Assembly: GCA_958510875.1 (NCBI GenBank)
Contig: OY294070.1
Location: 44,663,299 to 44,727,298, forward strand
Source: Endomychus coccineus
Taxonomy: Eukaryota > Arthropoda > Insecta > Coleoptera > Endomychidae
Length of the DNA stretch: 64,000 bases
Direction of reading: 5' to 3'
Positions 10,628-19,502 of this stretch are shown piece after piece. Each line of letters starts with the position of its first letter. Within the stretch, counting starts at the first letter, position 1. A model generated the notes under the pieces. That model was not told the origin of the DNA, did not search any database, and saw nothing but the letters and a program-made list of their open reading frames with translations. The position numbers and the translations under genes were made by a program.

Positions 10628-11722
10628 ATGCCGTGTAAAACGTGTGGCGGTTTGGATCACGTACGTGCTACTTCGAAAAAATGTGCACATCGGAAAATCA
10701 GAAAAAAACAATTCGAAAATAGTGAACGAGTGTTGACGGTACCTATCATATGTGACGACGACGGTGTCGAGGTGATCTCGTCGGAATATATTATTGAAGA
10801 ACGAATTGAGGATGATTCGTCCGTTATTCCGGTAGCTATTACTGAAAACGACGAGGAATGTGCCGAGGTGACATCATCGGATAGTTCGTCCGTTATTGAC
10901 ATTTTGGGTGTTTCGGACGTGAAAGATTGGTCGAGTACATATTCTGATTCACGAGATGCGTCGATGACTGTTCGATATGGTGATTTCTTCATCGTGCACA
11001 CCCGCGATAAGGTCATCGAGGATAGCTGTTGGGCTCTGACCGAGAAAAGTTGCAAGTCTCTGATCGCAAACGCTGTCTTTATTGGTATGGAATGTTTGAA
11101 ACACGATTCGAATGTTATATATATCGCAGCCGCTATTCGGCGAGGAAATCTATCTACAATTTTGCACGGCGTTCCACACAATTGGAACACCGAAAGAAAA
11201 TTTCAAATTACAAACGATTTTGTATTTTTGCGAGAAATGTCGGATGATCAATTAGATCGTATTCGACAGCATGTTTTGGCCGGGGTATGGGAAGATACAA
11301 GCAAGAATGTTTCACCGATCACGGTGATTGATACTATTTGTCGTCACTGTCCGGAGCCACCGGCGATTATCGTGGGCTGGAGTGACGATAAAAATGAAGA
11401 CTTTTTCGATGGATATTTTCGATTCGTGTATGACAATAGAGGGTTGGTCTTGCTGATTACTAACGATCGAGTAACGACGACGGTTGAGTGGTATTCATTG
11501 AAGGGGACGACTTTGAAGAATTTGGTCCGATACGAGTTATACAAGTTCCCGGTTCGTACAATGATTTGGAGTCGTACGATCGCTACGACTGATTCCACTC
11601 GTGATTTCACGTTTGACGATTTCCACGACGCACTATGTACGAATAGGCACGAACGATACGAGCCATGTGAAAGTAAAAGCGTTAAATTACAATGTATGAC
11701 TAAAATTTTGATGTGTTTGTAG
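10628..11722 (+). CDS. Member 2 of the three-gene paralogous family, with amino-terminal CxxC motif
   Basis: The start is set at the ATG at 10628, downstream of the promoter. The upstream extension of the frame to 10412 would translate minisatellite DNA and begins with TTG. The 364-residue protein starts with a Cys-rich segment (CKTCGG...KKC), then an acidic region, then the family domain: SPITVIDTI, FFDGYF, VEWYSLKGTTL, YELYKFP, MIWSRT, FDDFHDAL and a KLQCM tail. It is closest in layout to the products of 7136-8359 and 60154-61209. The function is unknown to me. It sits immediately downstream of an enhancer-like repeat module. Confidence 0.8.
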   Translation: MPCKTCGGLDHVRATSKKCAHRKIRKKQFENSERVLTVPIICDDDGVEVISSEYIIEERIEDDSSVIPVAITENDEECAEVTSSDSSSVIDILGVSDVKDWSSTYSDSRDASMTVRYGDFFIVHTRDKVIEDSCWALTEKSCKSLIANAVFIGMECLKHDSNVIYIAAAIRRGNLSTILHGVPHNWNTERKFQITNDFVFLREMSDDQLDRIRQHVLAGVWEDTSKNVSPITVIDTICRHCPEPPAIIVGWSDDKNEDFFDGYFRFVYDNRGLVLLITNDRVTTTVEWYSLKGTTLKNLVRYELYKFPVRTMIWSRTIATTDSTRDFTFDDFHDALCTNRHERYEPCESKSVKLQCMTKILMCL

Positions 11723-12040
11723 ATTTTGTGTAAAATATACTAGTATGTCACGTAATCGTTGTTCTGTATTATTTCCATAACATTCATTCCCAACGTGACT
11801 GTCATGAGATACAAATTTCACCCTTATGCGATTAACAATTCCTCGAATCGTTCGATGAGGATCTCGAACGACAAAGTTTGTTCCCCATAAAATATTCCAC
11901 AATTTGATTTCTCGGACGAGAACTATCTGCTGAAATAGAAACGATATCGTTTTTTGTCTTATTCCCATAACAGAGCAGTTAAACAACAAGTTGTTTGTCG
12001 TTAATTTTATTGATACAATGAAATTAAAATAAAACAAACA
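11723..12040. repeat. Dispersed repeat copy A and hr-like fragment
   Basis: Bases 11775-11836 carry, on the minus strand, the dispersed element also found at 33604, 51982 and 52487 (core CTCATGAC). Bases 11837-11960 resemble the 52547-52660 segment and, more distantly, the 206-bp unit (GACAAAGTTTG, AAAATATTCCACAATTT). No gene is supported here. Confidence 0.6.
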
Positions 12041-13294
12041 TCAGACAGTACATATTTCACGATAAAATTCCATAGTAATCATTATCACGTTGTAAAACGC
12101 AATTTTTTCGAAATCCGATCTTTCTTGAGAGTAGCGACGACGATTCTCCTTTCGATGTATCACATTTTCCAAGGCTCTAACGTAACACTGAATTATATCG
12201 ACAAGTTCGGAAAATTCGACGTTCTGATCTAAAAAATAATACAGCGATTGGTTGTCGTGATGTATCGCTAAAATTTTACCCAAAACATCAATAAATCGAC
12301 ACAGTCTCGTGAAACGTCCCAAATTATCGTGCGATGTTATTCTAACGTATCGTTCGTCGAATCCAGATACGATGTACCGCTCGAGACACACGGAGGGGAC
12401 CCGATTATAATAATTCGCATTTGTCATTATGGTATAGTAGAACAGAAATCGCGTTTCGTTCAACGTTATGCGATTGTCCGATAGAATCTTCATATGATCA
12501 ATTTTTTCTGTTAGATTTACCAAAAATTCCGACGATACGAGCAATTTTATGTACGACCATCTGTAGTCGAGCGGATACGAAAAATTCACGCACAATTCGG
12601 AAGGCGGGGACGATGGATTCATTATAAAATACACCGAAGTCCACGAACAAAACAGCGAAGCTATTCCGATCGTCATCGTGATCCATAATAAAATTTTATA
12701 ATAATTGTTGGATTGATACGAAGAAGGTGCTGCTACTGCTGCTGCTACTGCTGCTGCTGCTGTTGTTACTGTTGTTGCTGCTGCTGTCGCTGTAGGTCCA
12801 TCGATGATAAACGCATCTGTTTCGGATGTCAAATCGATCGCGTCGGGCGAATATTCCGTTCTTAGGTAATAATTTTGCGGCGACGTAGACGAAGACGCAC
12901 CATCATCGCTCTGATGACGATAATACTGGGATCGTGTCGGTTTTGTAATATTCTCACCGTCGGTTTCGATTATTGTCGAACATTGTCCGGCATCGCAAGC
13001 CGTATAGGACGACGACGACGACGAAGACTGTACAGCACCATGTGATGTTCCTTCCGACGTTGACAGTACATTGTCCATAGGTTCGTATATGTGATCAACG
13101 TCGACGGAAAATTTCTTCAAACGCGTTATGCTCGTCATAGGAATATAACCGGCAAGAGTGATATCGCTGTTTGCAGAACACCGAATGTCATCTCGATTCG
13201 ACGTATCGATTTCTATCGAGCAAGCTGGACTCGCACATTCGACCGGCACCGCCGGCACTTTCGGGATCGCGTAATGACCGTCGGATTTGGCCAT
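12041..13294 (-). CDS. Type II membrane protein, paralogue of 5373-6716, with YxxM and YxxP tail motifs
   Basis: The start is taken at the internal ATG (13294), which aligns with the short amino terminus of the paralogue. The product has 417 residues. The cytoplasmic tail has Y8 (YAIP, a Crk-type YxxP), Y50 (YIPM) and Y70 (YEPM), the last in a DHIYE.MD context shared with the paralogue. An Ala/Thr-rich run coded by GCT-type triplets precedes the single membrane segment (about 201-225). The ectodomain shares LVSS.FLVNLTEKI, LNETRFLFYYT and CLERYIV with the paralogue. No similarity outside the pair is recognised. YIPM and YEPM match the PI3K-p85 SH2 consensus; function is inferred. Confidence 0.8.
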   Translation of the reverse strand: MAKSDGHYAIPKVPAVPVECASPACSIEIDTSNRDDIRCSANSDITLAGYIPMTSITRLKKFSVDVDHIYEPMDNVLSTSEGTSHGAVQSSSSSSSYTACDAGQCSTIIETDGENITKPTRSQYYRHQSDDGASSSTSPQNYYLRTEYSPDAIDLTSETDAFIIDGPTATAAATTVTTAAAAVAAAVAAPSSYQSNNYYKILLWITMTIGIASLFCSWTSVYFIMNPSSPPSELCVNFSYPLDYRWSYIKLLVSSEFLVNLTEKIDHMKILSDNRITLNETRFLFYYTIMTNANYYNRVPSVCLERYIVSGFDERYVRITSHDNLGRFTRLCRFIDVLGKILAIHHDNQSLYYFLDQNVEFSELVDIIQCYVRALENVIHRKENRRRYSQERSDFEKIAFYNVIMITMEFYREICTV

Positions 13295-13527
13295 CGCTCT
13301 ACAGTTTTCGCACACCGCTCGTCGATTTTTTTTCGCACTCCCGTTCCTCGTTTAATTCTACACTGCCATCTGTATTGCTATACCATGCGTACAGAATCGA
13401 AACGTTATCGACGAACGACGGTATGTTGTAGAAAAAGAAGAATAGCGAAATGAAAATATGTATTATAGCTCCCGTGTACGTGGTAGTCATCGTCGTTATG
13501 AGACGGCGGTTCCTCGCTCGTGTCTTT
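13295..13527. other. Short intergenic gap
   Basis: Overlapping short frames occur on both strands, but none has a domain, membrane segment or promoter that would support it over the flanking genes. Confidence 0.35.
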
Positions 13528-15729
13528 TTATTGTGGTGCGAATATCGCATCTTTCATTATCGCGCACATTTTTCCGGCGTCAGTTCGAAATCCCACCAAC
13601 GAACAAGCGAATTCCACGAACGTATCGGTCTTTACTCCGATATCGTTTAGATGTTCATTTTTCAATTCGTACCCTCCGATTCGACTTGGATGATCGTCAC
13701 TTTCGTAAAACGTCCGTAAACATTCGTCTTCGTTCATTTCGACGAACGGTATCGAACGATGTTGCGATACGATCGGTAAAGTTAACAGGTCGGTATGATA
13801 CAAATGATTGGTTAGGAACGCGTCGTTACTTACGTTCGTCGCGGTCGTCGTAGGAGAAACGACGTTTTCTAGAAAGTCATCGTACGCCTCGTCGAATACG
13901 AAAACTTTATCCTTGCTTTTCCACGAGCAAGCTTGGATATTCGTCAGACCGAATACTTTCGATCTGTCGAATCGGAAATAATCCGCTTCCGTCGAAGATA
14001 AAACGCGCGGTGGTACCGTTCCGCGCGATTCCAATATCAGATCGTCGGTGAGGGACGTTGCGATGTTCTCTTCGATATTCAGGTACAGAGAGAAACGAAG
14101 GAACGCGTACATGGATTTGTCTGCGGTGAAAGACGATATTACACGTATTTTACCCGTTTTGAATAATTCCGGCGCGTCACGAAACGTATGCAACGTTTTC
14201 TTCGACACCTTCCCATCGTCGTCTCGTGCGAAAATAAAAGAAGGTAATTCGTACTCGGCGATAAGTTCGTAGCGTTTGAGCCGTACAACGTCCATGTTCG
14301 TGCTAGCGGAAGCGTAGATTTTGGCCATGTGCGATTTATTCACGACCTCTCGTCTCGTCACAAGCGTGGGTCGTTGATCTACCAGACCTTGTCGGTCGAA
14401 CGGAGTTCTCAAACCTCCGTTGCAAACGATCACATCGCCCGGGTATTCTACTAGATTTATGCGATCTCGTACGTTTTGGACGGTGATCACGACGACCGTG
14501 TCTCCCTCGCCGAAGGCTTTGCCGTTACAATCGGGGTCGCAACATCCGTCTCCGAGTTCTGTCAATTTAGCGTTCACGTATTTAACGGCGCAATCTCTCA
14601 CGTAACTCCGACCGCCGATACATTCGACGTACGTTTCGCCCGAATAGATCGTTCGCAACGACCGAGGCATGGCGAGTTTACCGTTGGACCTGTCGCGACA
14701 TACGTTTTTCGATTCGCATTTCAAACTTTCGACCGAAAATGTTTCGTCGAATCCGCAAGATTTCTCCTCGTAAAATGGAAACTCGTTCGTACACTGAAAA
14801 TATTTCGCTCGATCGATCGGATGTTCGATCGTGAACGCGGGATGACGCAAGCACGTTTGAGTAGTCTCGTCGACCGATAAGCATCTACCCGCTCCTCCGT
14901 ATATCGTGCGCTCCGGGCAGTCGTGTAAAGTGAACACGGCGTCGTCGCCGTCGCAACGACCGTATTGATTCGATCTATATTTCCACCCGATCAGACCGAA
15001 CCCCGCCAAAGAACGAGACTCGGATAACGCCCTGTCGTCCGAGAATACTTGCAATATCGTGTTGTTGGAAAACGAACCGGTGATAGGAATCGGAAACGCG
15101 GGCGTGCGGCGAATATCATCACCCGCTTCGCATATGTTCACGGGGAATAATTGTTCGTTGTCTGTGGGGTCGAATCGGTGCGGCAATTTTATCGTTATCG
15201 ATTTATCTAGCCATTCTACGTGGATATTTTCGAGCGTGGCCGATACTTTGAAATTTTCCTCCTGTCCGATCGATCTAACGACGTCGAACGTACCTCGATC
15301 GAATCGAAACATATATTTTACGTTGAATTTTTCCCGTAGCGACCTAGACAACGACGAACGCGATCGCGTCAACGGTAAGTCAACGTATTTGTACGGTCTG
15401 ATTTGAACGGTACTATCGTTATCGAGAAAATTCAATTCATATACAGGTATTCTCAATGGTGGTGAAGACGAAGGAGAAGAACGAGAAACAGGGTCTGAGT
15501 GATCGGGAAGAACGACTGGAATGTACGGGAAATAAAGTTTTGACGAGCCTTTTAAAGACGGTCGTCGTCGTCGTAGATAGTGACAATAATTGATGATCGC
15601 TAATTTCGTTTGCCGGTCTGCGACGATCACGTCAAAATCTGGAGGCCGCTCGTCTAACGTAGATTTATTTGTAACGATCGACAAGATTAAAAACAACAAA
15701 GAACATAGTATCACGATTAATATGAGCAT
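13528..15729 (-). CDS. vp91: VP91/PIF-8-like envelope protein with chitin-binding domain
   Basis: The 733-residue protein starts with an amino-terminal hydrophobic anchor (residues 1-18) as in baculovirus VP91 (PIF-8), an essential component of the per os infectivity complex on the virion envelope. The centre holds a Cys-rich peritrophin/CBM14-like region: C..HPAFTIEHPIDRAKYFQC, then EEKSCGFDETFSVESLKC, and a second Cys cluster ending GDGCCDPDCNG. The length and order fit VP91 (about 650-850 residues in the family). A GTAAG immediately precedes the ATG, matching a late-type promoter. It is divergent from the 15741 gene over an 11-bp palindrome. Orthology is inferred from architecture rather than an alignment. 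Confidence 0.7.
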   Translation of the reverse strand: MLILIVILCSLLFLILSIVTNKSTLDERPPDFDVIVADRQTKLAIINYCHYLRRRRPSLKGSSKLYFPYIPVVLPDHSDPVSRSSPSSSPPLRIPVYELNFLDNDSTVQIRPYKYVDLPLTRSRSSLSRSLREKFNVKYMFRFDRGTFDVVRSIGQEENFKVSATLENIHVEWLDKSITIKLPHRFDPTDNEQLFPVNICEAGDDIRRTPAFPIPITGSFSNNTILQVFSDDRALSESRSLAGFGLIGWKYRSNQYGRCDGDDAVFTLHDCPERTIYGGAGRCLSVDETTQTCLRHPAFTIEHPIDRAKYFQCTNEFPFYEEKSCGFDETFSVESLKCESKNVCRDRSNGKLAMPRSLRTIYSGETYVECIGGRSYVRDCAVKYVNAKLTELGDGCCDPDCNGKAFGEGDTVVVITVQNVRDRINLVEYPGDVIVCNGGLRTPFDRQGLVDQRPTLVTRREVVNKSHMAKIYASASTNMDVVRLKRYELIAEYELPSFIFARDDDGKVSKKTLHTFRDAPELFKTGKIRVISSFTADKSMYAFLRFSLYLNIEENIATSLTDDLILESRGTVPPRVLSSTEADYFRFDRSKVFGLTNIQACSWKSKDKVFVFDEAYDDFLENVVSPTTTATNVSNDAFLTNHLYHTDLLTLPIVSQHRSIPFVEMNEDECLRTFYESDDHPSRIGGYELKNEHLNDIGVKTDTFVEFACSLVGFRTDAGKMCAIMKDAIFAPQ

Positions 15730-15740
15730 CTTACAGTAAG
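15730..15740. promoter_or_regulatory. Bidirectional palindromic TAAG motif between divergent start codons
   Basis: CTTACAGTAAG fills the whole space between the minus-strand ATG (15727-15729) and the plus-strand ATG (15741). Read in either direction it ends GTAAG directly against the start codon. It is palindromic except for its central base. Confidence 0.65.
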
Positions 15741-16925
15741 ATGGAATCCACGTTGGAAAAACACGTTACGCTGTATACGGAAAATCGAACGTGGTGATCA
15801 AGGCTCGAATATTCCACGATACGTTCGAAAATATCGATTGGACGACGATACTTATCGTTACCGATCAGATAATTTTTTTAATAGATCGACAGTGGTACGC
15901 GTACGAAACGTGGTATTACGATAATACCGTTTCTTCTTCTTCTTCTTCTTCTTCCTCTTCTGATCATCCTTCGACGGACGATGTCGATACGAACGGATCG
16001 AATTATACGTCGATACGATTGAACAGAATCGAACTGGACGGTGTCGATCAACAACAACAACAACAACAACAACAACGTAACCTCCTTGCCGATGACCATA
16101 CCCGTCACCTACCACATTTCACGCTGGTCATTTTGGGGTCGAGAAATGAACGTCGTCGCTCTTCATCGACACCACCGCCTTCCATCGTTCTGACTAACGA
16201 ACAGTTATTCTACGATACGACGAGTAATTTCCATAATAACGTCAGACCCGTACACTATATCGATGTCGTCGTCGAAGGTTTTCCGGAACCTTCGTACGTC
16301 AACAGCGAGCGAAGTATTCGATTGTTATCGTACGGCTTATTGCGTTGTTTCAACTCCGAAAACGCCGTCGTCGATAATAGCCATCCGTACAAATTCGGTA
16401 CCAGATTGTTGATAAATTTTCACCAGTTGGAAGTTATTTTTGCGTTATTCGAAAATTCGATTTCTAATATATTGACGGCCAACGTTAGATGTCACGCCGA
16501 TTATCGTCGTCATCATCTCCCCGGCTGTACGGTTATATTCGTAGAAAAAAAACAACCTATATTATTTTATCAATTTATTTGTGTCGATAGAATAACGAAC
16601 GATACACAAATACCTATGGACGAAGAAACTTCACGTTCTAAACGACGAAGAAGCGGTTCGGATAAGCCGAACGGAAACGACGATAATAACGATATCAAAC
16701 GTAGAAGGCGCAAAGAACCGTCTTATCCGTTTTCCGTATAGTCTCCCTCTAACCTACGTTCATACAACACCGTCACCGCCAACGGGACAACAACCACCAC
16801 CACCACCACCATACCGTTATCACGGTAGTTCCGTTAGCGATTATTTCGACGTGGACCGGAGAGGGAAGAAAGTGGCTACATGCAGCAACTCGAAGAAGAG
16901 AAAGAACTTACGGTCACGTTACTGA
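15741..16925 (+). pseudogene. Probable frameshifted gene of unknown function, divergent from VP91
   Basis: The ATG at 15741 abuts the TAAG motif, but its frame stops at 15795. From there a second frame is open to 16741 (about 316 codons beginning only with GTG) and carries poly-Ser, poly-Gln and a basic RSKRRRSG/KRRRR tail. The original frame then reopens with a Pro-rich then Lys/Arg-rich stretch ending at 16923-16925, overlapping the LEF-4 start. The simplest reading is one gene with two compensating indels. Alternatively the middle frame is a separate gene with an unusual start. No family is recognised. Confidence 0.45.
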
Positions 16926-18895
16926 TGGACGTTAAAAGTTTCTACGATACCGGTCAATTCGTACTGGATAAATACGGCGACGACAAAACGTGGTGTTACG
17001 AAACCAACATCAGATATAGCGGAAAGGCGACGACGCGATTGGACGAGATCAAAAGATATGTCGAAGAAAGCGATTATGGCATTCGTACGGATCGCGACGA
17101 CGATTACGATCGATTTCAAGGAATGTATCGTGTCATCGTTAAAGACGTTCAACCTATACCCTACGCAGATATAGAGAAATTAATCGATCCGTTACACGAC
17201 GATATGCTCAACGATGCGAACATCAAACGGTTAGTATCGTCGTCGTCGTCCGCAACATTTAACGATAAATTCTCGTTCCAAAGGAAACGAACGATGTCCA
17301 GATCGTCGACGATAGTGCCGTTCACGTTAGACGAACGAACGGAGATATTGGTGGAATGTACGTGGAAACGTAGCTACGAAGAAAGTCTCACTTACGAAGA
17401 GTTCAAACGGACCGTGCTGGATAATTCGAACGATACCGACGGTTCGTTCATACCGATTTTCGGTCAGTCACGAATATGTCTGAGAAATTTTCCCGATAAA
17501 AGGGTACGTTTTTCGATCGGTAAAGGTTACAGTTTCGGTGGAACGCAACAAGGACGAAGACCCATGGACGAGTTTTACTATTTGGAATTCGAGAAAGAAT
17601 TCGACAGTAAGCTATGCCACGATAAGTCGATGTCGTCCGCAACGATAAGAGCGTTCGTCGACGACGTACTCGCTCTGATACCCGTACCGTTGCTACGTGA
17701 AATCGTGGTGGGTGCCAAGCGTATTTGTATCAGCGATGAAAAGCGTATCGGTGAACTGATGCAAGATTACGCGCGAAATTTCACACACGAATACGGCAAG
17801 TTCATGTCGAAAGTACGATTCGACGCACGCTCGAACATGACCAACGTTTTCGTAGCTCCCAAATGGAACGGTATACGTGGCACCGGCGTATGGGAAAATG
17901 ACAAAATCGTCGTGCGTACCGTGAAGGCGTTGCGAGAATTCGATTTGCCGTCGTACTGCTTACAACGATTGATAGTGCAAGTGGAGATGTTTTCGAACGA
18001 CGCCGACGACGACGACGACGACGATGCCACGACGAGCGGTATGAACGACATCAGCCAAGATCATATCGTAGTGACGGAAATATACGGCGTATCTTTATAC
18101 GGTAAAAATCAATTACACGGATTCGCGTTCGATTCGAGCGATCCCAACACGAAGAGTCAGCCGTACGCCGAAACGGACACCATCACGAGAATCGCACGAA
18201 CTTTTCACGAAATCGATCCGATATATTCGCTAGAATTGATCTCGAAATTTCACAAGCACGACGATAAGCATTTCACCTATTATCATTACGATTATCCGCT
18301 ACACTTGTTCGACGATTATTTTTTCTATTCGAAACGGAACGCAACTCGACACGACGAACAAATTGCTCGTTCGTCGGAACGGACGGACGGTAAATTGGCG
18401 ATAGTTATATTCGGCGACGGAACGAAAAGTTTATACGTAAAATTGAAATTGTATCAAACGATCGAATTGATTTACGACTTGTGCAAATCGACGTTAACCA
18501 GCTACGAAAAGAACTTTGATTTCCTCGCCCGCGATCTAACGATACGCGATTTCGATGCTAATAAACTGCGATGGTATTCGACCGGCATGGACTCCAACAT
18601 CGTCCTGATCGAATTCGTCATACGAAAAAAACAGCACGTATCCGACAACCCGAAGTACACTACCACTACCACCAATCGTACCGCTATCGATAGTGCCACC
18701 ACGACTACTCCCGTCGTCGTTTCGAATAACGTTAAAGGAAAAGGAGGAGAAGAAGAAGAAGAAGAAGAAGATATCGAAGAATTATTGTTTTTATTGCGAC
18801 ACGTAGAACTAGTACAATATAAAATTAGATATGACAAATTCGAGGCAGATAATAATGGTAAAATCAAAGCTATATTACGTAATCACATATTGTGA
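16880..18895 (+). CDS. lef-4: LEF-4-like mRNA capping subunit of the viral RNA polymerase
   Basis: In baculoviruses LEF-4 is an RNA polymerase subunit with RNA 5'-triphosphatase and guanylyltransferase activities. This 671-residue product shows both halves. An amino-proximal YLEFEKEF strand (about 229-240) fits the E-x-E metal-binding motif of tunnel-type triphosphatases. A nucleotidyltransferase motif I is read as K328-W-N-G-x-R, with Asn in place of the usual Asp of KxDG. Motifs III-IV are represented by VQVEMF and VVTEIYGV, and motif IV/V by TDGKLAIVIF (D503) and YVKLKLYQ (K521, K523). It is longer than LEF-4 (about 460) because of poly-Asp, poly-Thr and poly-Glu insertions. An AATAAA lies just downstream (18908). 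Confidence 0.7.
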   Translation: MQQLEEEKELTVTLLMDVKSFYDTGQFVLDKYGDDKTWCYETNIRYSGKATTRLDEIKRYVEESDYGIRTDRDDDYDRFQGMYRVIVKDVQPIPYADIEKLIDPLHDDMLNDANIKRLVSSSSSATFNDKFSFQRKRTMSRSSTIVPFTLDERTEILVECTWKRSYEESLTYEEFKRTVLDNSNDTDGSFIPIFGQSRICLRNFPDKRVRFSIGKGYSFGGTQQGRRPMDEFYYLEFEKEFDSKLCHDKSMSSATIRAFVDDVLALIPVPLLREIVVGAKRICISDEKRIGELMQDYARNFTHEYGKFMSKVRFDARSNMTNVFVAPKWNGIRGTGVWENDKIVVRTVKALREFDLPSYCLQRLIVQVEMFSNDADDDDDDDATTSGMNDISQDHIVVTEIYGVSLYGKNQLHGFAFDSSDPNTKSQPYAETDTITRIARTFHEIDPIYSLELISKFHKHDDKHFTYYHYDYPLHLFDDYFFYSKRNATRHDEQIARSSERTDGKLAIVIFGDGTKSLYVKLKLYQTIELIYDLCKSTLTSYEKNFDFLARDLTIRDFDANKLRWYSTGMDSNIVLIEFVIRKKQHVSDNPKYTTTTTNRTAIDSATTTTPVVVSNNVKGKGGEEEEEEEDIEELLFLLRHVELVQYKIRYDKFEADNNGKIKAILRNHIL

Positions 18896-19246
18896 ATTAA
18901 TTTCATTGAATAAACGATGTAAAGGTGTATTTTTGTTTTTTCTCATAAAGTTCCAACCGTCGTTCCCATCACCGATGCTCCCGCGGTCGTAGAAGGCAGA
19001 TCGTTTCGATAGAATTTCCAATATTAACATCCCTCTGATCGTACTGCTTTCGGTCGAGTCGATATCGTACAATGCGAAATGTCCAATTTTCACGGATAAG
19101 TCGACTTCGTCGTCGGCGTGAAAGTCGTCGACTATACCTCCGTTCGATGACACAGTCGTCACATTATCGAACGTGTCTATCGGAATAACGGAACGTATCG
19201 TCAGATTTTTCGCATCGACGTTGTATACGAACGCTTGGAACGTCAT
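18875..19246 (-). CDS. Small hypothetical protein
   Basis: This 123-residue protein has no recognised domain. It overlaps the LEF-4 3' end by 21 nt (convergent), and its ATG overlaps the TGA of the upstream gene (ATGA). An ATAAG motif lies about 14 nt before the ATG. It forms a tight minus-strand cluster with the next three genes, so co-expression as late genes is plausible. Confidence 0.65.
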   Translation of the reverse strand: MTFQAFVYNVDAKNLTIRSVIPIDTFDNVTTVSSNGGIVDDFHADDEVDLSVKIGHFALYDIDSTESSTIRGMLILEILSKRSAFYDRGSIGDGNDGWNFMRKNKNTPLHRLFNEINSQYVIT

Positions 19247-19494
19247 GCTACGGTCTTATTTTCACGTTCGTTCAATATTAACGCGTGATATCGTATCTTT
19301 TGTATTTTGCGAAAACGCTTGAGCGAGTAAATGACGAATCCGGATAGGGAACAAGCTACTGAGAAGCACATGGCCAGCGATATGGCATCGCTCAACGTGA
19401 TGTTGTCGAAAAGACCGACCCATCCAGAAGTGGTGTCGGCGGCACCAGCAATGCCGTTCATGATATCGGTGATATTTCTCGTGCCAGTGTTCAT
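19243..19494 (-). CDS. Small single-pass membrane protein
   Basis: This 83-residue protein has one hydrophobic segment (about 37-57: ISLAMCFSVACSLSGFVIYSL) followed by a strongly basic cytosolic-type tail (KRFRKIQKIRYH). GATAAGAC lies directly before the ATG. Size and topology resemble small envelope proteins of baculovirus-like virions, but no orthologue is recognised. Confidence 0.65.
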   Translation of the reverse strand: MNTGTRNITDIMNGIAGAADTTSGWVGLFDNITLSDAISLAMCFSVACSLSGFVIYSLKRFRKIQKIRYHALILNERENKTVA

Positions 19495-19502
19495 GTCTTA
19501 TC

